From JAIPEK01 sp041685935 (GTDB lineage Bacteria; Desulfobacterota; Desulfobacteria; Desulfobacterales; Desulfobacteraceae): 62,291 bases of DNA. The number at the start of each line of letters is the position of its first letter. The first letter of the stretch is position 1. The stretch is taken from contig JAWLES010000001.1 of assembly GCA_041685935.1 (NCBI GenBank), positions 1-62,291 of the forward strand. Direction: 5' to 3'. Of this stretch, positions 14,603-23,787 are shown piece by piece. Made by a program: the position numbers and the translations under genes. A model generated the notes under the pieces. That model did not search any database, was not told where the DNA came from, and was given only the letters and a program-made list of their open reading frames with translations.

Positions 14603-15744
14603 TGAGAGATGCAATCGAAAACATTATAAAACAGCCTTTGTCATCTGACCGGGACAGGCCCAAGCAGCGCTTGCTAAAATTCGCCCTGCAGGTTTTATCC
14701 GGATTGTATCTTGCCGCAGTATGCTGCCGCCGTCTTTTGTATCGCTCAGGGCTGCTGAAATCAAGGAGGCTTTCCTGTTTTGTTTTCTCCATCGGGAATA
14801 TCACCGCAGGAGGGACCGGAAAAACGCCAATGACAATCCATGTTGCGGATATGCTGCTGAAGGCGGGATACAAAGTGGTGATCATCAGCAGGGGGTATAA
14901 AAGAAAATCCGGAAAAGCCGTTCTTGTGGTCAGTGACGGAGAGAATATCCTATGCGGTGTGAGCGAAGCAGGAGACGAGGCCTACATGATGGCGACGGCT
15001 CTCGGCTGCCCCCTGATTGTGGGAAAAAGCCGTTATTCTGCGGGCAGACTGGCGATTGAGAAATTCAATCCGGATGTGATCCTTCTGGATGATGCATTTC
15101 AGCACCTTGCACTTCACAAGGATTTGAACCTGCTTCTTTTGGATTCGAAAAATCCTTTCGGGAACGGTGCTTTACTGCCGAGGGGTCCGTTGCGGGAGCC
15201 TCCCGCATCTGTTGAAAGAGCGGATGCCATTGTAATGACAAGAGGGTCCGAAGAGGAGGGGGAAACCGTGCCGGCACCTCCCTTTTCAAGGGAGATGGAT
15301 GTGCCGGTTTTTAAAACTTCCCATGTGCCCAGGGTTTCAAGGGTTGTGGTAGATGGAGCTGAATCCGGCAGAAAAGATCATGATGTCTTGCCCGGAAACA
15401 AGATTTTTCTCTTTTCCGCCATTGCTAACAATGACCTTTTCATCCATTCGTGCCGAAATCTGGGATTTAGCATATGCGGGTATCTTGAATTTCCGGATCA
15501 TTTTTGGTATACAGAGCGCGACCTTGAACGGATAAAGCACAGATTCAGGGAAACACGAGCCGATTGCATCGGTACAACGCAAAAGGATTTTGTTAAAATT
15601 CAAAACCGCATTTGCGGTCTGTCCGCACTGATAGTTTTTGATATCGAAATCTGTTTTAAAAACGAGGACGGCGAGGCTTTCAGAAGGCTAGTCCATAACC
15701 GTGTTACAGCATATCAGGCAAAGTCATATGGATCTGAAGGATAA
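14602..15744 (+). CDS. lpxK: tetraacyldisaccharide 4'-kinase LpxK
   Basis: A 380-residue inner-membrane-associated kinase that adds the 4'-phosphate to the lipid A precursor. The P-loop GNITAGGTGKTP is near 68-79, preceded by an N-terminal membrane-binding region. Further family segments are SRGYKRKSG (about 97), GDEAYMMA (about 126), LLDDAFQHL (about 160) and GALLPRGPLREP (about 190). It is coupled to lptG and overlaps the next acyltransferase gene by 17 nt, in keeping with a lipid A maturation and export operon. Confidence 0.93.
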   Translation: MRDAIENIIKQPLSSDRDRPKQRLLKFALQVLSGLYLAAVCCRRLLYRSGLLKSRRLSCFVFSIGNITAGGTGKTPMTIHVADMLLKAGYKVVIISRGYKRKSGKAVLVVSDGENILCGVSEAGDEAYMMATALGCPLIVGKSRYSAGRLAIEKFNPDVILLDDAFQHLALHKDLNLLLLDSKNPFGNGALLPRGPLREPPASVERADAIVMTRGSEEEGETVPAPPFSREMDVPVFKTSHVPRVSRVVVDGAESGRKDHDVLPGNKIFLFSAIANNDLFIHSCRNLGFSICGYLEFPDHFWYTERDLERIKHRFRETRADCIGTTQKDFVKIQNRICGLSALIVFDIEICFKNEDGEAFRRLVHNRVTAYQAKSYGSEG

Positions 15745-16639
15745 AATTTTATACTGCGGAGTTTCAGGAGGGGTCAGGCTGCTGGGACTCATCCCTTTTT
15801 CCTGGCATGAACCCCTGGGAAGGATCCTCGGCAGGACCTGGTACAGAATGGATAAAAGGCACAGAAACCTTGCGGTCAATAATATTCGTTATGCATACGG
15901 GGATTCGGTTACGGAAGACCGGGCTGAAAAACTTGCCGGAAAAGTGTTTGAAAATTTTGCAAGAATGGTATTTGAGCATGCCTGGTTCAACCGGCTGCCC
16001 AGGCGGGAGTATCACAGGTATTTCAGGGTTAAGGGGCTTCATCATCTTCATAAAGCCCATGCCAAAGGCAGGGGCGTTATAGGCATATCCGCCCATATGG
16101 GGAACTGGGAACTGGGGCTGGCGATGTACCATTTGTTCGGGGTGCCTTTTTGTGTGGTTTACAAACCGATTAAAAACAGCGGTGTCAACAGATACATACT
16201 TGAAAAACGAACGATTGAGGGCTTTGAGATGGTGGAGAAGGACGGAGCCTCTAAAAACGTGCAGAAAATGCTTGAAAAAGGATACGCAGCCGCCCTGCTG
16301 ATCGATCAGAACACAAGAAGGAAATACGGAGTGTTCATAGACTTTTTCGGGAAAAAAGCCTGCACAAACAAAAATGTGGCAAAGCTTGCATTGAGGACGT
16401 CCGCACCTGTCATCCCTCTTTTTATTCACCGGGAAAGAGGTTTTTTTGTGTTCGAGATACTGCCTGAAGTGCGGTTGACAAGAACCAGTGACCCTGAATA
16501 CGATATTGTTGAAAACACACAGAAGTTTGCCGATATTGTGGAGCATTTTGTCCGAAAGTACCCTGACCAGTGGTTCTGGGTTCACAACAGGTGGCGGACA
16601 AGGCCGGGGGGCGGCAAAAGGGCTGGAAAGCAAAAATGA
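15728..16639 (+). CDS. lipid A biosynthesis acyltransferase (LpxL/LpxM family)
   Basis: A 303-residue late acyltransferase that would add a secondary acyl chain to Kdo2-lipid IVA. The H-x4-E/D catalytic motif is seen as SAHMGNWELG (about 119-128). Other landmarks are VVYKPIKN, LLIDQNTRRKYGVFIDFFGK and the C-terminal WFWVHNRW. The frame is open from 15701, but the ATG at 15728 is preceded by AGGCAAAG and fits the family N-terminus. It overlaps lpxK and ends in an ATGA overlap with the next gene. Which secondary acylation it performs cannot be decided from sequence. Confidence 0.88.
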   Translation: MDLKDKILYCGVSGGVRLLGLIPFSWHEPLGRILGRTWYRMDKRHRNLAVNNIRYAYGDSVTEDRAEKLAGKVFENFARMVFEHAWFNRLPRREYHRYFRVKGLHHLHKAHAKGRGVIGISAHMGNWELGLAMYHLFGVPFCVVYKPIKNSGVNRYILEKRTIEGFEMVEKDGASKNVQKMLEKGYAAALLIDQNTRRKYGVFIDFFGKKACTNKNVAKLALRTSAPVIPLFIHRERGFFVFEILPEVRLTRTSDPEYDIVENTQKFADIVEHFVRKYPDQWFWVHNRWRTRPGGGKRAGKQK

Positions 16640-17751
16640 AGCTGGCATTCTGCCTTTTTAAATATTTTCCTTTCGGGGGGCTCCAGAAAGATTTCATGAA
16701 TATCGTGAATGAATGCCTGGCCCGGGGGTATGAAGTACACGCCTACGTCATCACATGGGAGGGGGAAATTCCTGAAGGGCTTCGTGTTACACGTGTCCCG
16801 GTTTCCGGGCTTTCCAACCACAAACGGTACGCCTCTTTTGCCAGAAGGACCATCGAACATGTAAAAGAGGAAGGATATGATGCAGTGGTGGGGTTTAACA
16901 AGATTCCCGGCCTGGATGTCTACTTTGCTGCGGATATGTCGTTTGCCGCCAAGATGAAGGACCGGAATTTTCTTTATCGCCTTACAGACCGGTACCGCAC
17001 CTGTATGCGGCTTGAAAGGTCTGTTTTTGATAAGGATCTTAATACGCAGATTCTGCTGTTGACCGAGAAGGAAAAATCATTCTACATGAAGTACTATGGC
17101 ACCTCACCCGACCGTTTTCATCTGATTCCCCCGGGAATTTCAAAGGCGTGTCTTCCGCCTGAGGAGCCTTGCAAAGTCAGGGCGGAAAAGCGGCTGGAGC
17201 TGGGTATTCACCCGGAAGCATATGTTTTGCTGATGGTCTGCACCAATTTTAAAATAAAGGGGGTGGCGCGCGCTATCCGGGCCCTGTCCGCCCTTCCTTC
17301 GGCGATACGGTCCGGATCTCTGCTTATTGTTGCGGGCATGGACAATCCGGCTCCATACAGGAAACTTGCAGCCGGACTTAATGTTGCGGAAAATGTCCGT
17401 TTTCTCGGTGCCCGCAGGGATATTCCCGAACTTTTGACCGCTTCGGACCTGTTGCTGCATCCTGCCTCCATAGAGAATACCGGAACTGTTCTTGTGGAGG
17501 CTATTGTGGCTGAGCTGCCGGTACTTACGACTGAAACATGCGGGTACAGCTTCCATGTCATCCGTTCAGATTCAGGGGTTGTTGTACCGGAGCCTTTTGA
17601 TCAACAGGATCTGAACAGAAGCCTCCTTTATATGATCGAATCGGAAAACCGAATCCAGTGGAGGGAAAACTGCAGGAAGTATATAGCTGAAACGGATGTT
17701 TTCAGCAGTGCCCAAAGGGTTGTGGATATTATCGAAAAAGTGGCTGTATGA
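16636..17751 (+). CDS. waaG: LPS core glycosyltransferase, family 4 (WaaG-like)
   Basis: A 371-residue GT-B retaining glycosyltransferase resembling WaaG, which adds the first hexose to inner-core heptose. The N-terminus MKLAFCLFKYFPFGGLQKDF carries the WaaG-type GGLQxDF donor/acceptor loop. The C-terminal domain has FKIKGVARAIRAL and the GT4 motif HPASIENTGTVLVEAIVAELPV (E-x7-E type, about 275-296). The start lies inside the acyltransferase stop (ATGA). waaP follows with a 4-nt overlap, the same neighbour as in enterobacteria, which supports the call. Sugar specificity is not shown. Confidence 0.85.
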   Translation: MKLAFCLFKYFPFGGLQKDFMNIVNECLARGYEVHAYVITWEGEIPEGLRVTRVPVSGLSNHKRYASFARRTIEHVKEEGYDAVVGFNKIPGLDVYFAADMSFAAKMKDRNFLYRLTDRYRTCMRLERSVFDKDLNTQILLLTEKEKSFYMKYYGTSPDRFHLIPPGISKACLPPEEPCKVRAEKRLELGIHPEAYVLLMVCTNFKIKGVARAIRALSALPSAIRSGSLLIVAGMDNPAPYRKLAAGLNVAENVRFLGARRDIPELLTASDLLLHPASIENTGTVLVEAIVAELPVLTTETCGYSFHVIRSDSGVVVPEPFDQQDLNRSLLYMIESENRIQWRENCRKYIAETDVFSSAQRVVDIIEKVAV

Positions 17752-18569
17752 TTCATTTGCCGGAGAACTGGAAAAAATTCTGGAAGATCACTGAAGAGGA
17801 CTTTGAAGGGCTGTTCAGCGCTGAGGGCACTGTTTACAGAAATATAGACGGCAGACGGACGGTCCGTTTCAGGTTCGGTGAAAAACACTATTTCGGGAAA
17901 TTTCACAGGGGTGTGGGATGGAAGAAAATCATTAAAAACATTTTACAGTTAAGAAGACCACCTGTGTTGAGCGCTGCAAATGAATGGCGTGCCATACAGA
18001 AGCTCAATAGCCTTGATATCGGAACCACCCCACTTGTGGGCTACGGCAGAAAAGGACTCAACCCGGGTAAAATTCAGTCTTTTGTAGTCACCGAAGAAAT
18101 CCGGAATGCAATCAGCCTGGAAGATTATTGTAAGGACTGGTGTGATAATCCCCCCCCGTATGCCATTAAAAAAGCGCTTTTAACAGAAGTTGCCAGGATT
18201 GCAAGGGTCATGCATGAAAATGGAATGAATCACAGGGATTTTTATATATGCCATTTTCTTATGGATATTTCACAGGGAAAAGAGAGTATCACCCCGGATT
18301 CCGTCCGATTATCCGTGATTGATCTGCACCGGGTTCAGATCCGTGCTGCAATTCCCTGGCGCTGGCGGGTCAAAGATATATCCGGGCTTTTGTTTTCAAG
18401 TCTTGATGCAGGGCTTACAAAACGGGATCTTGTGCGGTTCGCCAGGGAATACGAGAATGCATCGGCCGAAAAGGCGGTTGGGGAAAGACGCTTTTTCTGG
18501 TGGATCGTGAGAAAACGGGCTGCAAGACTTTATAAAAAAGCATTCGGAAAGAAACCCCCGGCTGCCTGA
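17748..18569 (+). CDS. waaP: LPS heptose kinase WaaP (RfaP) family
   Basis: A 273-residue kinase-fold protein that would phosphorylate heptose I of the inner core. The catalytic loop reads MNHRDFYICHFLMD (about 162-175) with the aspartate of HRD, matching WaaP. The metal-binding aspartate lies in LSVIDLHRVQIR (about 190-201). The N-terminal lobe has FRFGEKHYFGKFHRG with the ATP lysine. A basic C-terminus (RKRAARLYKKAFGKK) suggests membrane contact. It overlaps waaG by 4 nt. Confidence 0.9.
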   Translation: MIHLPENWKKFWKITEEDFEGLFSAEGTVYRNIDGRRTVRFRFGEKHYFGKFHRGVGWKKIIKNILQLRRPPVLSAANEWRAIQKLNSLDIGTTPLVGYGRKGLNPGKIQSFVVTEEIRNAISLEDYCKDWCDNPPPYAIKKALLTEVARIARVMHENGMNHRDFYICHFLMDISQGKESITPDSVRLSVIDLHRVQIRAAIPWRWRVKDISGLLFSSLDAGLTKRDLVRFAREYENASAEKAVGERRFFWWIVRKRAARLYKKAFGKKPPAA

Positions 18570-18651
18570 AGGAAGCGTAATATGAACGGTTTGGCCCGGG
18601 ACGGGTTTTTGGATTTGCTTTTGAACGGGAAAAGGGAGAAGCTTTATTCTG

Positions 18652-19320
18652 TTGAGAAATTGTGAAAAACTTGATCATGAATCATTCAAGGACCTTACCA
18701 AAGGTGGGCAGGTTTTAACAAAGGATTATTACGGAGATAAAGTTATAAAACTTGAAGACGGGCGTATCGTTAAACTCTTCAGGTTGAAAAGATTTTTTTC
18801 CTCCGCCCTTGTCCGGCCTTATGCCGGAAGGTTTGTCCGGGCAGCGGCGTTGCTGGAAAAAAAGGGAATCCCCACAGTCAAAGTGGAAGGGGTATACAGG
18901 GTTCCGTCCATCAAGCGGGATATGGTTTTATACCATCCCCTGGAAGGGACTCTCTTGAGGGAGGCTTTTCAGAACACAGGTGAGAAGACTGATCTTGTAA
19001 AGCAGTTTGCCGCCTTCCTGGCGGATCTGCATGCCAAAGGAATTTATTTTAGGTCAATTCATCTGAACAATGTGATCCTTACCCCTGAAGGCGGCTTCGG
19101 ACTGATCGATATCTCCGATCTGCACTATTGGGGGCTTCCTTTGACGATTTCAAAAAGAGTCAGGAATTTCAGACCGATATTCAAATGCGACCAGGACAGG
19201 AAAATTTTTGAGGGCGTTTCTATAAAATTTTTTTTAGATTGCTATGTAGAAAATGCAGGCTTCAAATCCAAACGGAAGGGTGAGTTAATGAGCCGTAATA
19301 TTTTGAACCAGTATTTTTAA
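18652..19320 (+). CDS. LPS-kinase-like protein (InaA/toluene-tolerance type)
   Basis: A 222-residue small kinase-fold protein related to the lipopolysaccharide-kinase/InaA group. Features are DKVIKLEDGRIVKLFRLKR (about 29-47, ATP lysine), FLADLHAKGIYFRSIHLNNVIL (about 122-143, loop with H-L-N-N in place of HRD) and FGLIDISDLH (about 150, metal-binding aspartate). No ATG fits; TTG at 18652 is the best start. An overlapping 27-codon frame at 18582-18665 has a good AAGGAAG ribosome site and ends inside this gene, suggesting coupling or a frameshift. It follows waaP and likely modifies the core. Confidence 0.7.
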   Translation: MRNCEKLDHESFKDLTKGGQVLTKDYYGDKVIKLEDGRIVKLFRLKRFFSSALVRPYAGRFVRAAALLEKKGIPTVKVEGVYRVPSIKRDMVLYHPLEGTLLREAFQNTGEKTDLVKQFAAFLADLHAKGIYFRSIHLNNVILTPEGGFGLIDISDLHYWGLPLTISKRVRNFRPIFKCDQDRKIFEGVSIKFFLDCYVENAGFKSKRKGELMSRNILNQYF

Positions 19321-19379
19321 ATTGACCGGTTTATATTTCAGCAGATTATATTTTTATTGTTTTATTAGAGGATACTGAT

Positions 19380-20288
19380 ATGCCATTGATAACAATTATC
19401 ATACCAGCTTACAACTACGCCCACCTGCTCCCAAGGGCGGTCGACTCAATCATGGCACAGATTGAAGATGCAGATGTTGAAGTTCTGATTATAGATGATG
19501 GATCAACCGATGAAACTCCTGCAACTATACATACTTTATCAAAGAAATATCCAGAAGCCTTTCGTGCATTACGCAAAGAGAATGGTGGTTTGGCCTCTGT
19601 ACGTAATCGGGGGATAAGGGAAGCGAGAGGCAACTATTTGATTTTTCTGGATGCGGATGATGAAATGGCCCCAAATGGGTTAAAATCAATTAATCAACAT
19701 CTTAAGAACCACCCTGAAAGCCAGATGATAATATGTGGTCATATTTCTATTGAAGAGAATGGGAAATCCCGTAAACATCTACCCAACAACTTATCTGATG
19801 ACCCGGTTACAAGACTATCTGATTATCTTCTAAGCAAGAAAACGAAACTGGTTAATGGAGCTTGTGTGATGCACCGGAAAGTGTTTGAAAGAGGAAATTA
19901 TCCAGAACTATTTCGTAACTCAGAAGACATCCCGGTTTTTTCTCAGGTTCTTGCCAACTATTCATGCTCAATACTCAAACAACCGGTGGTCAAAATATAC
20001 AAACATCATGACAGCCTAAGACACAACATAAATTACGCAAAGGCGACAGGATTAAAACTTATTGAAGAAGTCTTTTCACCGCAACGTCTCGATGAAAAGT
20101 TTTTTGAACTCAGAAACGCATATAAAGTGCAACGTTGTATGTCTTTATTCCGTACCGCTTACCTTGTAGAGGATATTGATACCGCAAAATATTATTTTAA
20201 AAAGGCCTTGAAAAATGATTATCGAGTCTTGTTCAAGTTCACCTATGTGAGAAAAGCTCTCCGAATGTGGATCAAATCTATAGGTTAA
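19380..20288 (+). CDS. glycosyltransferase family 2
   Basis: A 302-residue GT-A inverting glycosyltransferase. The N-terminus has the full family pattern: ITIIIPAYNYAHLLPRAVDSI (start), VLIIDDGSTDETP (about 36-48), NGGLASVRNRGI (about 67-78) and the metal-binding FLDADDEM (about 88-95). Residues after 200 are helical and less conserved. GAGGAT precedes the ATG. Base composition is clearly more AT-rich than the surrounding LPS genes, pointing to separate acquisition. The donor and acceptor are unknown; it may decorate the outer core or O-antigen. Confidence 0.88.
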   Translation: MPLITIIIPAYNYAHLLPRAVDSIMAQIEDADVEVLIIDDGSTDETPATIHTLSKKYPEAFRALRKENGGLASVRNRGIREARGNYLIFLDADDEMAPNGLKSINQHLKNHPESQMIICGHISIEENGKSRKHLPNNLSDDPVTRLSDYLLSKKTKLVNGACVMHRKVFERGNYPELFRNSEDIPVFSQVLANYSCSILKQPVVKIYKHHDSLRHNINYAKATGLKLIEEVFSPQRLDEKFFELRNAYKVQRCMSLFRTAYLVEDIDTAKYYFKKALKNDYRVLFKFTYVRKALRMWIKSIG

Positions 20289-20311
20289 AAATAGTTACAT
20301 CAAAATCATTT

Positions 20312-20920
20312 CTAATTCATTTTAAGTGGTTTGCAAATCGCCATTTGAGTATATTGGCCTAAGTTAGTTACCCTATGATCTATCACATTGAAATGTAACG
20401 AAAGATACTTATTGAATTCATGGAATGTCCATTCTCTGATATGTGCTTTATTTTTAGGGGGGCCGTAGTATTTTACCTTCCAAGGCTTATGTATAAGGGA
20501 TCTGTCCGGAGTGGAAATTACAAGATACTTAAAATCTATAGTTTTAATAAAAGTGATTAGCTCATCGGGGTCAACCAAATGCTCAATAACATCTGAACAG
20601 ATAACAACATCGGTAGATAACTCAGGATCTTTTGTAAGGTTGCATACTTCCCATCTCTTTTCTGGATATCTTTCTTTTAAAATTTCTACATTTACAGGAA
20701 GCTCCAAACCAACAGTCTGATATTCTTCGAAGTATGTTATTAATTTATAGGCTGAGCCACAACCAATGTCGATAACACTTTTAAAATTATGCTTTTTCAT
20801 CAAGCCCAGTGCATGCAAATAAACCTCCAACTGCCATTGGTCTTCTTTTGATGAATCATCGTAATGACAATATTCTTTTCTCGATCTATAGAGTTTATTT
20901 ATACAATATCGATTTGACAT
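20312..20920 (-). CDS. class I SAM-dependent methyltransferase
   Basis: A 202-residue methyltransferase of the type often found in surface-polysaccharide loci. Motif I is VIDIGCGSAYKL (about 49-60), followed by TVGLELP, the acidic DVVICSDVIEHLVDPDEL (about 110-127) and YLVISTPDRSL. GGTGGG precedes the ATG. It is very AT-rich and opposite in strand to the main LPS run, so it belongs to the same inserted segment as the family 2 glycosyltransferase. A sugar O-methyltransferase role is plausible but not shown. Confidence 0.8.
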   Translation of the reverse strand: MSNRYCINKLYRSRKEYCHYDDSSKEDQWQLEVYLHALGLMKKHNFKSVIDIGCGSAYKLITYFEEYQTVGLELPVNVEILKERYPEKRWEVCNLTKDPELSTDVVICSDVIEHLVDPDELITFIKTIDFKYLVISTPDRSLIHKPWKVKYYGPPKNKAHIREWTFHEFNKYLSLHFNVIDHRVTNLGQYTQMAICKPLKMN

Positions 20921-21088
20921 ATTCCCACCTGATACAAAACTTTTCTTGTGAATTAAAGAGTTATTAATTTTTGTTTTTCATCGACTGATTCTAAAAAGGG
21001 TTTTGAAAAAGAACCTTAATGTTTTACACTATTTCAAATCAATTCAATGCTTTGTATTGAAAAGCCTCTGTTTTGGTATATAGTCTTT

Positions 21089-21119
21089 TAAAAAAACACC
21101 AATTACAACAGAGGGTGTT
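21089..21119 (-). terminator. rho-independent terminator of the GT39-like gene
   Basis: Read on the minus strand, AACACC (21119-21114) pairs with GGTGTT (21100-21095), followed by a T-run (21096-21089 read in reverse). It lies just beyond the stop codon of the minus-strand membrane glycosyltransferase. Confidence 0.6.
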
Positions 21120-21145
21120 ATTCAAAACCTGATTCCTTGACCATG

Positions 21146-22744
21146 TTAGGGACTAACATTTCTTTGATAAAGCACCACCTTATTTCTCCCGTCATGAATT
21201 GTTTTCATGACTTTGTATTTTTTTATTTGCGGTGATTGTAATGTTTTTTTTAATTTGAATATGAAGATATCCGGTTTTGTTTTGCGAAGGTTTTTTTGAA
21301 TGTTATTTTTTTTTGTGTTGTTTAGGTGAGAAATTTTTAAGTCTTTTTTGAAATTATCTTTACAATATAACTTATAGTAAAATACAGCGGTTTTGTCTGT
21401 AGTGAGTACTCTGTTTCCACGATCCGTTTTGTTTCGGGTCAGCCATTTTACGGCCTTTGGAACGGCGTCATCCCTTTCTATAACCGGCTCGAAGCTTTTT
21501 AATGCAGGTGCTGTAATCAAGGCGGCCATCAACAAAAGAATCATTTTTTTACGGCTGCCATGAAAGGCTTTGAACCACAATCTCTCTGCCCCGGCGCCAA
21601 TCCAGGGCAGCATAATAAAAGAGGGAATCAGCAGAAATCGTGTGGACAGAAAATCTTTTGCCAACAGAAAGTTATAGGCGAGTGCAATGAACAGCAGCCA
21701 CAGCCAGAGAAAAAATTTGCCGTGGGATACTGTTTTTGATTTGATTCCGAAATAAAGGGGGATACAGGATAAAACGAAAATGTTTTTGATCAGTATTTCA
21801 ACAATTCCGGCAGTGTATAGTAAAAATATGTAATGCCGGGACAGAGCTGCAAGGTTAAAGTGCAACCCTGAGAAAGGCGGATGGTTTTCCGCGGCTCTAA
21901 AGAAATGATAAATATCATGATATTGTTGAAGGAATTGGCCGGTGAAAATATTTGTCAGTTTGCCCCATATGGAGCTGAAACGATTAACCGAGAGGCTTTC
22001 CGGCCCGAAAAAATACAACAGAAAACCTGCGGCGGCAGCAGGTATGGCAGCCCATAGAAAAGCCCTCCAAAGATACAGCTTTTTTCCTTCTTTCCTGATA
22101 ATTCCAAGGCTTACCAGCACGGTGAAATAGAAAAAAAGAAGAATGCACCCTTCCACACGGAAGAGTATGGAGAGCCAAGCCAGGATGAAAGTGTATATAA
22201 ACAGCCTGTTGCAGGTCTGCCGGATTGACATCAGTGCAAAGCAGAGAAACCAGGCAGCGGTTAAAAGGAAAATAGGATCCCTGCTGACATAGAAGGACCA
22301 CTCATTTATTTGAGGCAGTGCGGCAAAAACAAGGCATGCCCAGAAAGCCGGACGTGTTCCTGCGGCAATCCTGGTGATATGGAACAGAGGAATCGTTGCA
22401 AGGACCATGCTGGTAATGGAAACAAAATAGCTCGCCATGATCCAGTCGGGAATGATTTTATGAACAGCCGTGAGAATAAGAGGATACAACGGCATGGGAT
22501 AAAGCTCTATGCCTTTTGCAAAGTTCCCTGCTGCATATTCCATTGCGGATCTGATGTAAAGGGTCCCGTCCATATTGATGGCTGCATCGTGCAGCATGAT
22601 CAAAAGAACTGTTTTGATAAAAAGGGAAACGGCCAGGGCAAAGGCAAGATAGATCCGGCTCTTTTTCTTTTCCGGGAGTCGGGAGAAAGACTCGCAGCCT
22701 CTTTTAAACAATGATTCAGCCGTGTTATTTGTCAAGGTCAGCAT
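21146..22744 (-). CDS. membrane glycosyltransferase, GT39/ArnT-like
   Basis: A 532-residue multi-span inner-membrane protein of the GT-C fold, resembling dolichyl-phosphate-mannose mannosyltransferase/ArnT proteins. About ten hydrophobic helices run from 28 to 430. The first periplasmic loop has DAAINMDGTLYIRSAMEYAAG (about 53-73) with the conserved acidic residue, and FYVSRDPIFLL matches the second acidic site. The soluble C-terminus is lysine-rich and AT-rich. It would use a polyprenyl-linked sugar to modify lipid A, core or O-antigen. The ribosome site is weak. Confidence 0.75.
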   Translation of the reverse strand: MLTLTNNTAESLFKRGCESFSRLPEKKKSRIYLAFALAVSLFIKTVLLIMLHDAAINMDGTLYIRSAMEYAAGNFAKGIELYPMPLYPLILTAVHKIIPDWIMASYFVSITSMVLATIPLFHITRIAAGTRPAFWACLVFAALPQINEWSFYVSRDPIFLLTAAWFLCFALMSIRQTCNRLFIYTFILAWLSILFRVEGCILLFFYFTVLVSLGIIRKEGKKLYLWRAFLWAAIPAAAAGFLLYFFGPESLSVNRFSSIWGKLTNIFTGQFLQQYHDIYHFFRAAENHPPFSGLHFNLAALSRHYIFLLYTAGIVEILIKNIFVLSCIPLYFGIKSKTVSHGKFFLWLWLLFIALAYNFLLAKDFLSTRFLLIPSFIMLPWIGAGAERLWFKAFHGSRKKMILLLMAALITAPALKSFEPVIERDDAVPKAVKWLTRNKTDRGNRVLTTDKTAVFYYKLYCKDNFKKDLKISHLNNTKKNNIQKNLRKTKPDIFIFKLKKTLQSPQIKKYKVMKTIHDGRNKVVLYQRNVSP

Positions 22745-23046
22745 CTTTCAGAGTCAGCCTGAGGCAGAGCCCGGTCAGTTCAGGGTTTATATGGTTGGGG
22801 ACCGGTATGGTAACTTTTGGTTGAGCCATTTGCTGTATATTTTTGGATACTCTGCGTTCAAAAATAATTTTAAGTTTTAAGACGGGGATAATACCAGACC
22901 GCTTCCGGTTGCACAAGCTTTAAATGAACCCGCCAGTCAAGATCATCATCCTTGTGTTTTATTTTTCCGTAAATTGAATTGTATTTGCGGATCAGATGAA
23001 GATCTGTGTTGCCAATGTTTTGCCGCATGTGGTATATATTTTTGCT
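22745..23046. other. 302-nt divergent intergenic region
   Basis: The stretch separates the minus-strand membrane glycosyltransferase from kdsB. A 63-codon minus-strand frame (22725-22916) overlaps the first gene but has no ribosome site or recognisable content. No convincing promoter, tRNA or terminator stands out, although promoters for both flanking genes should be here. Confidence 0.4.
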
Positions 23047-23787
23047 ATGACAACCGCGATTATACCATCCAGGTTCGGCTCCAAAAGATTCGAAGGCAAG
23101 GCGCTGGCCAATATCAGAGGGCTGCCCATGATTCTTCATGTATACAGGCGGGCGAAACTTGCAGAGAATATTTCCAGGGTCGTCGTGGCCACTGATGATA
23201 CACGTATATCAGAGGTGGTCAAATCATACGGAGGGGAGGCGGTCATGACCTCGCCTGTCATGAGAAGCGGTACGGATAGAGTGGCACAGGCTGCTGAAAT
23301 GCTGGATTTGCCGGATCAGGAGGTTGTGGTAAACATCCAGGGGGATCAGCCGGTGTTCCGGCCTGAATGTCTGGACAGCCTTGTTTCTCCTTTCAAGGAG
23401 GACAGTGATATGTATATGGCGACCCTTGCATGCAGGATTTCCGGAGAAGAGCAAATGGAAGATCCGAACTGTGTAAAAGTCGTTTTCAACCATTACGGAG
23501 ACGCCCTCTATTTTTCAAGGGCCGGGATTCCCTTTTCAAGGGATGATAAGGCGCTTGTCCAGGGTTATAAACATCTTGGATTTTATGCATATACAAACAG
23601 TTTTCTGCAAAAGGCGGCCAATCTTCCGTCCGGAGTTTTTGAGCCTGTTGAAAAACTTGAACAGCTGAGGGTTCTTGAGTTCGGGTACAAAATCAGGGTT
23701 GTGGTAACACGGTACGATTCTCCCGGAGTCGACCAGCCCCCGGACATAAGGAAAATTGAAAAGCTTCTGCCGGAATCGTGCGTCTGA
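23047..23787 (+). CDS. kdsB: 3-deoxy-manno-octulosonate cytidylyltransferase KdsB
   Basis: A 246-residue enzyme that activates Kdo as CMP-Kdo for WaaA. The family N-terminus IIPSRFGSKRFEGKALANIRGLPMI has the CTP-binding arginine and lysine. VVVATDD, MTSPVMRSGTDRVAQA and VVNIQGDQPVF (metal-binding D) follow, and the C-terminus holds LEQLRVLEFGYKIRV. The frame opens at an ATG at 22996; I place the start at 23047 because homologues begin there, though neither site has a good Shine-Dalgarno. The Kdo-kinase-like gene starts at the base after its stop. Confidence 0.93.
   Translation: MTTAIIPSRFGSKRFEGKALANIRGLPMILHVYRRAKLAENISRVVVATDDTRISEVVKSYGGEAVMTSPVMRSGTDRVAQAAEMLDLPDQEVVVNIQGDQPVFRPECLDSLVSPFKEDSDMYMATLACRISGEEQMEDPNCVKVVFNHYGDALYFSRAGIPFSRDDKALVQGYKHLGFYAYTNSFLQKAANLPSGVFEPVEKLEQLRVLEFGYKIRVVVTRYDSPGVDQPPDIRKIEKLLPESCV

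Noticed and set aside
22725..22916. 63-codon minus-strand frame overlapping the start of the GT39-like gene
   Set aside because: No ribosome site, no recognisable motif and a 20-nt overlap with a real gene. Kept only as a remote possibility.
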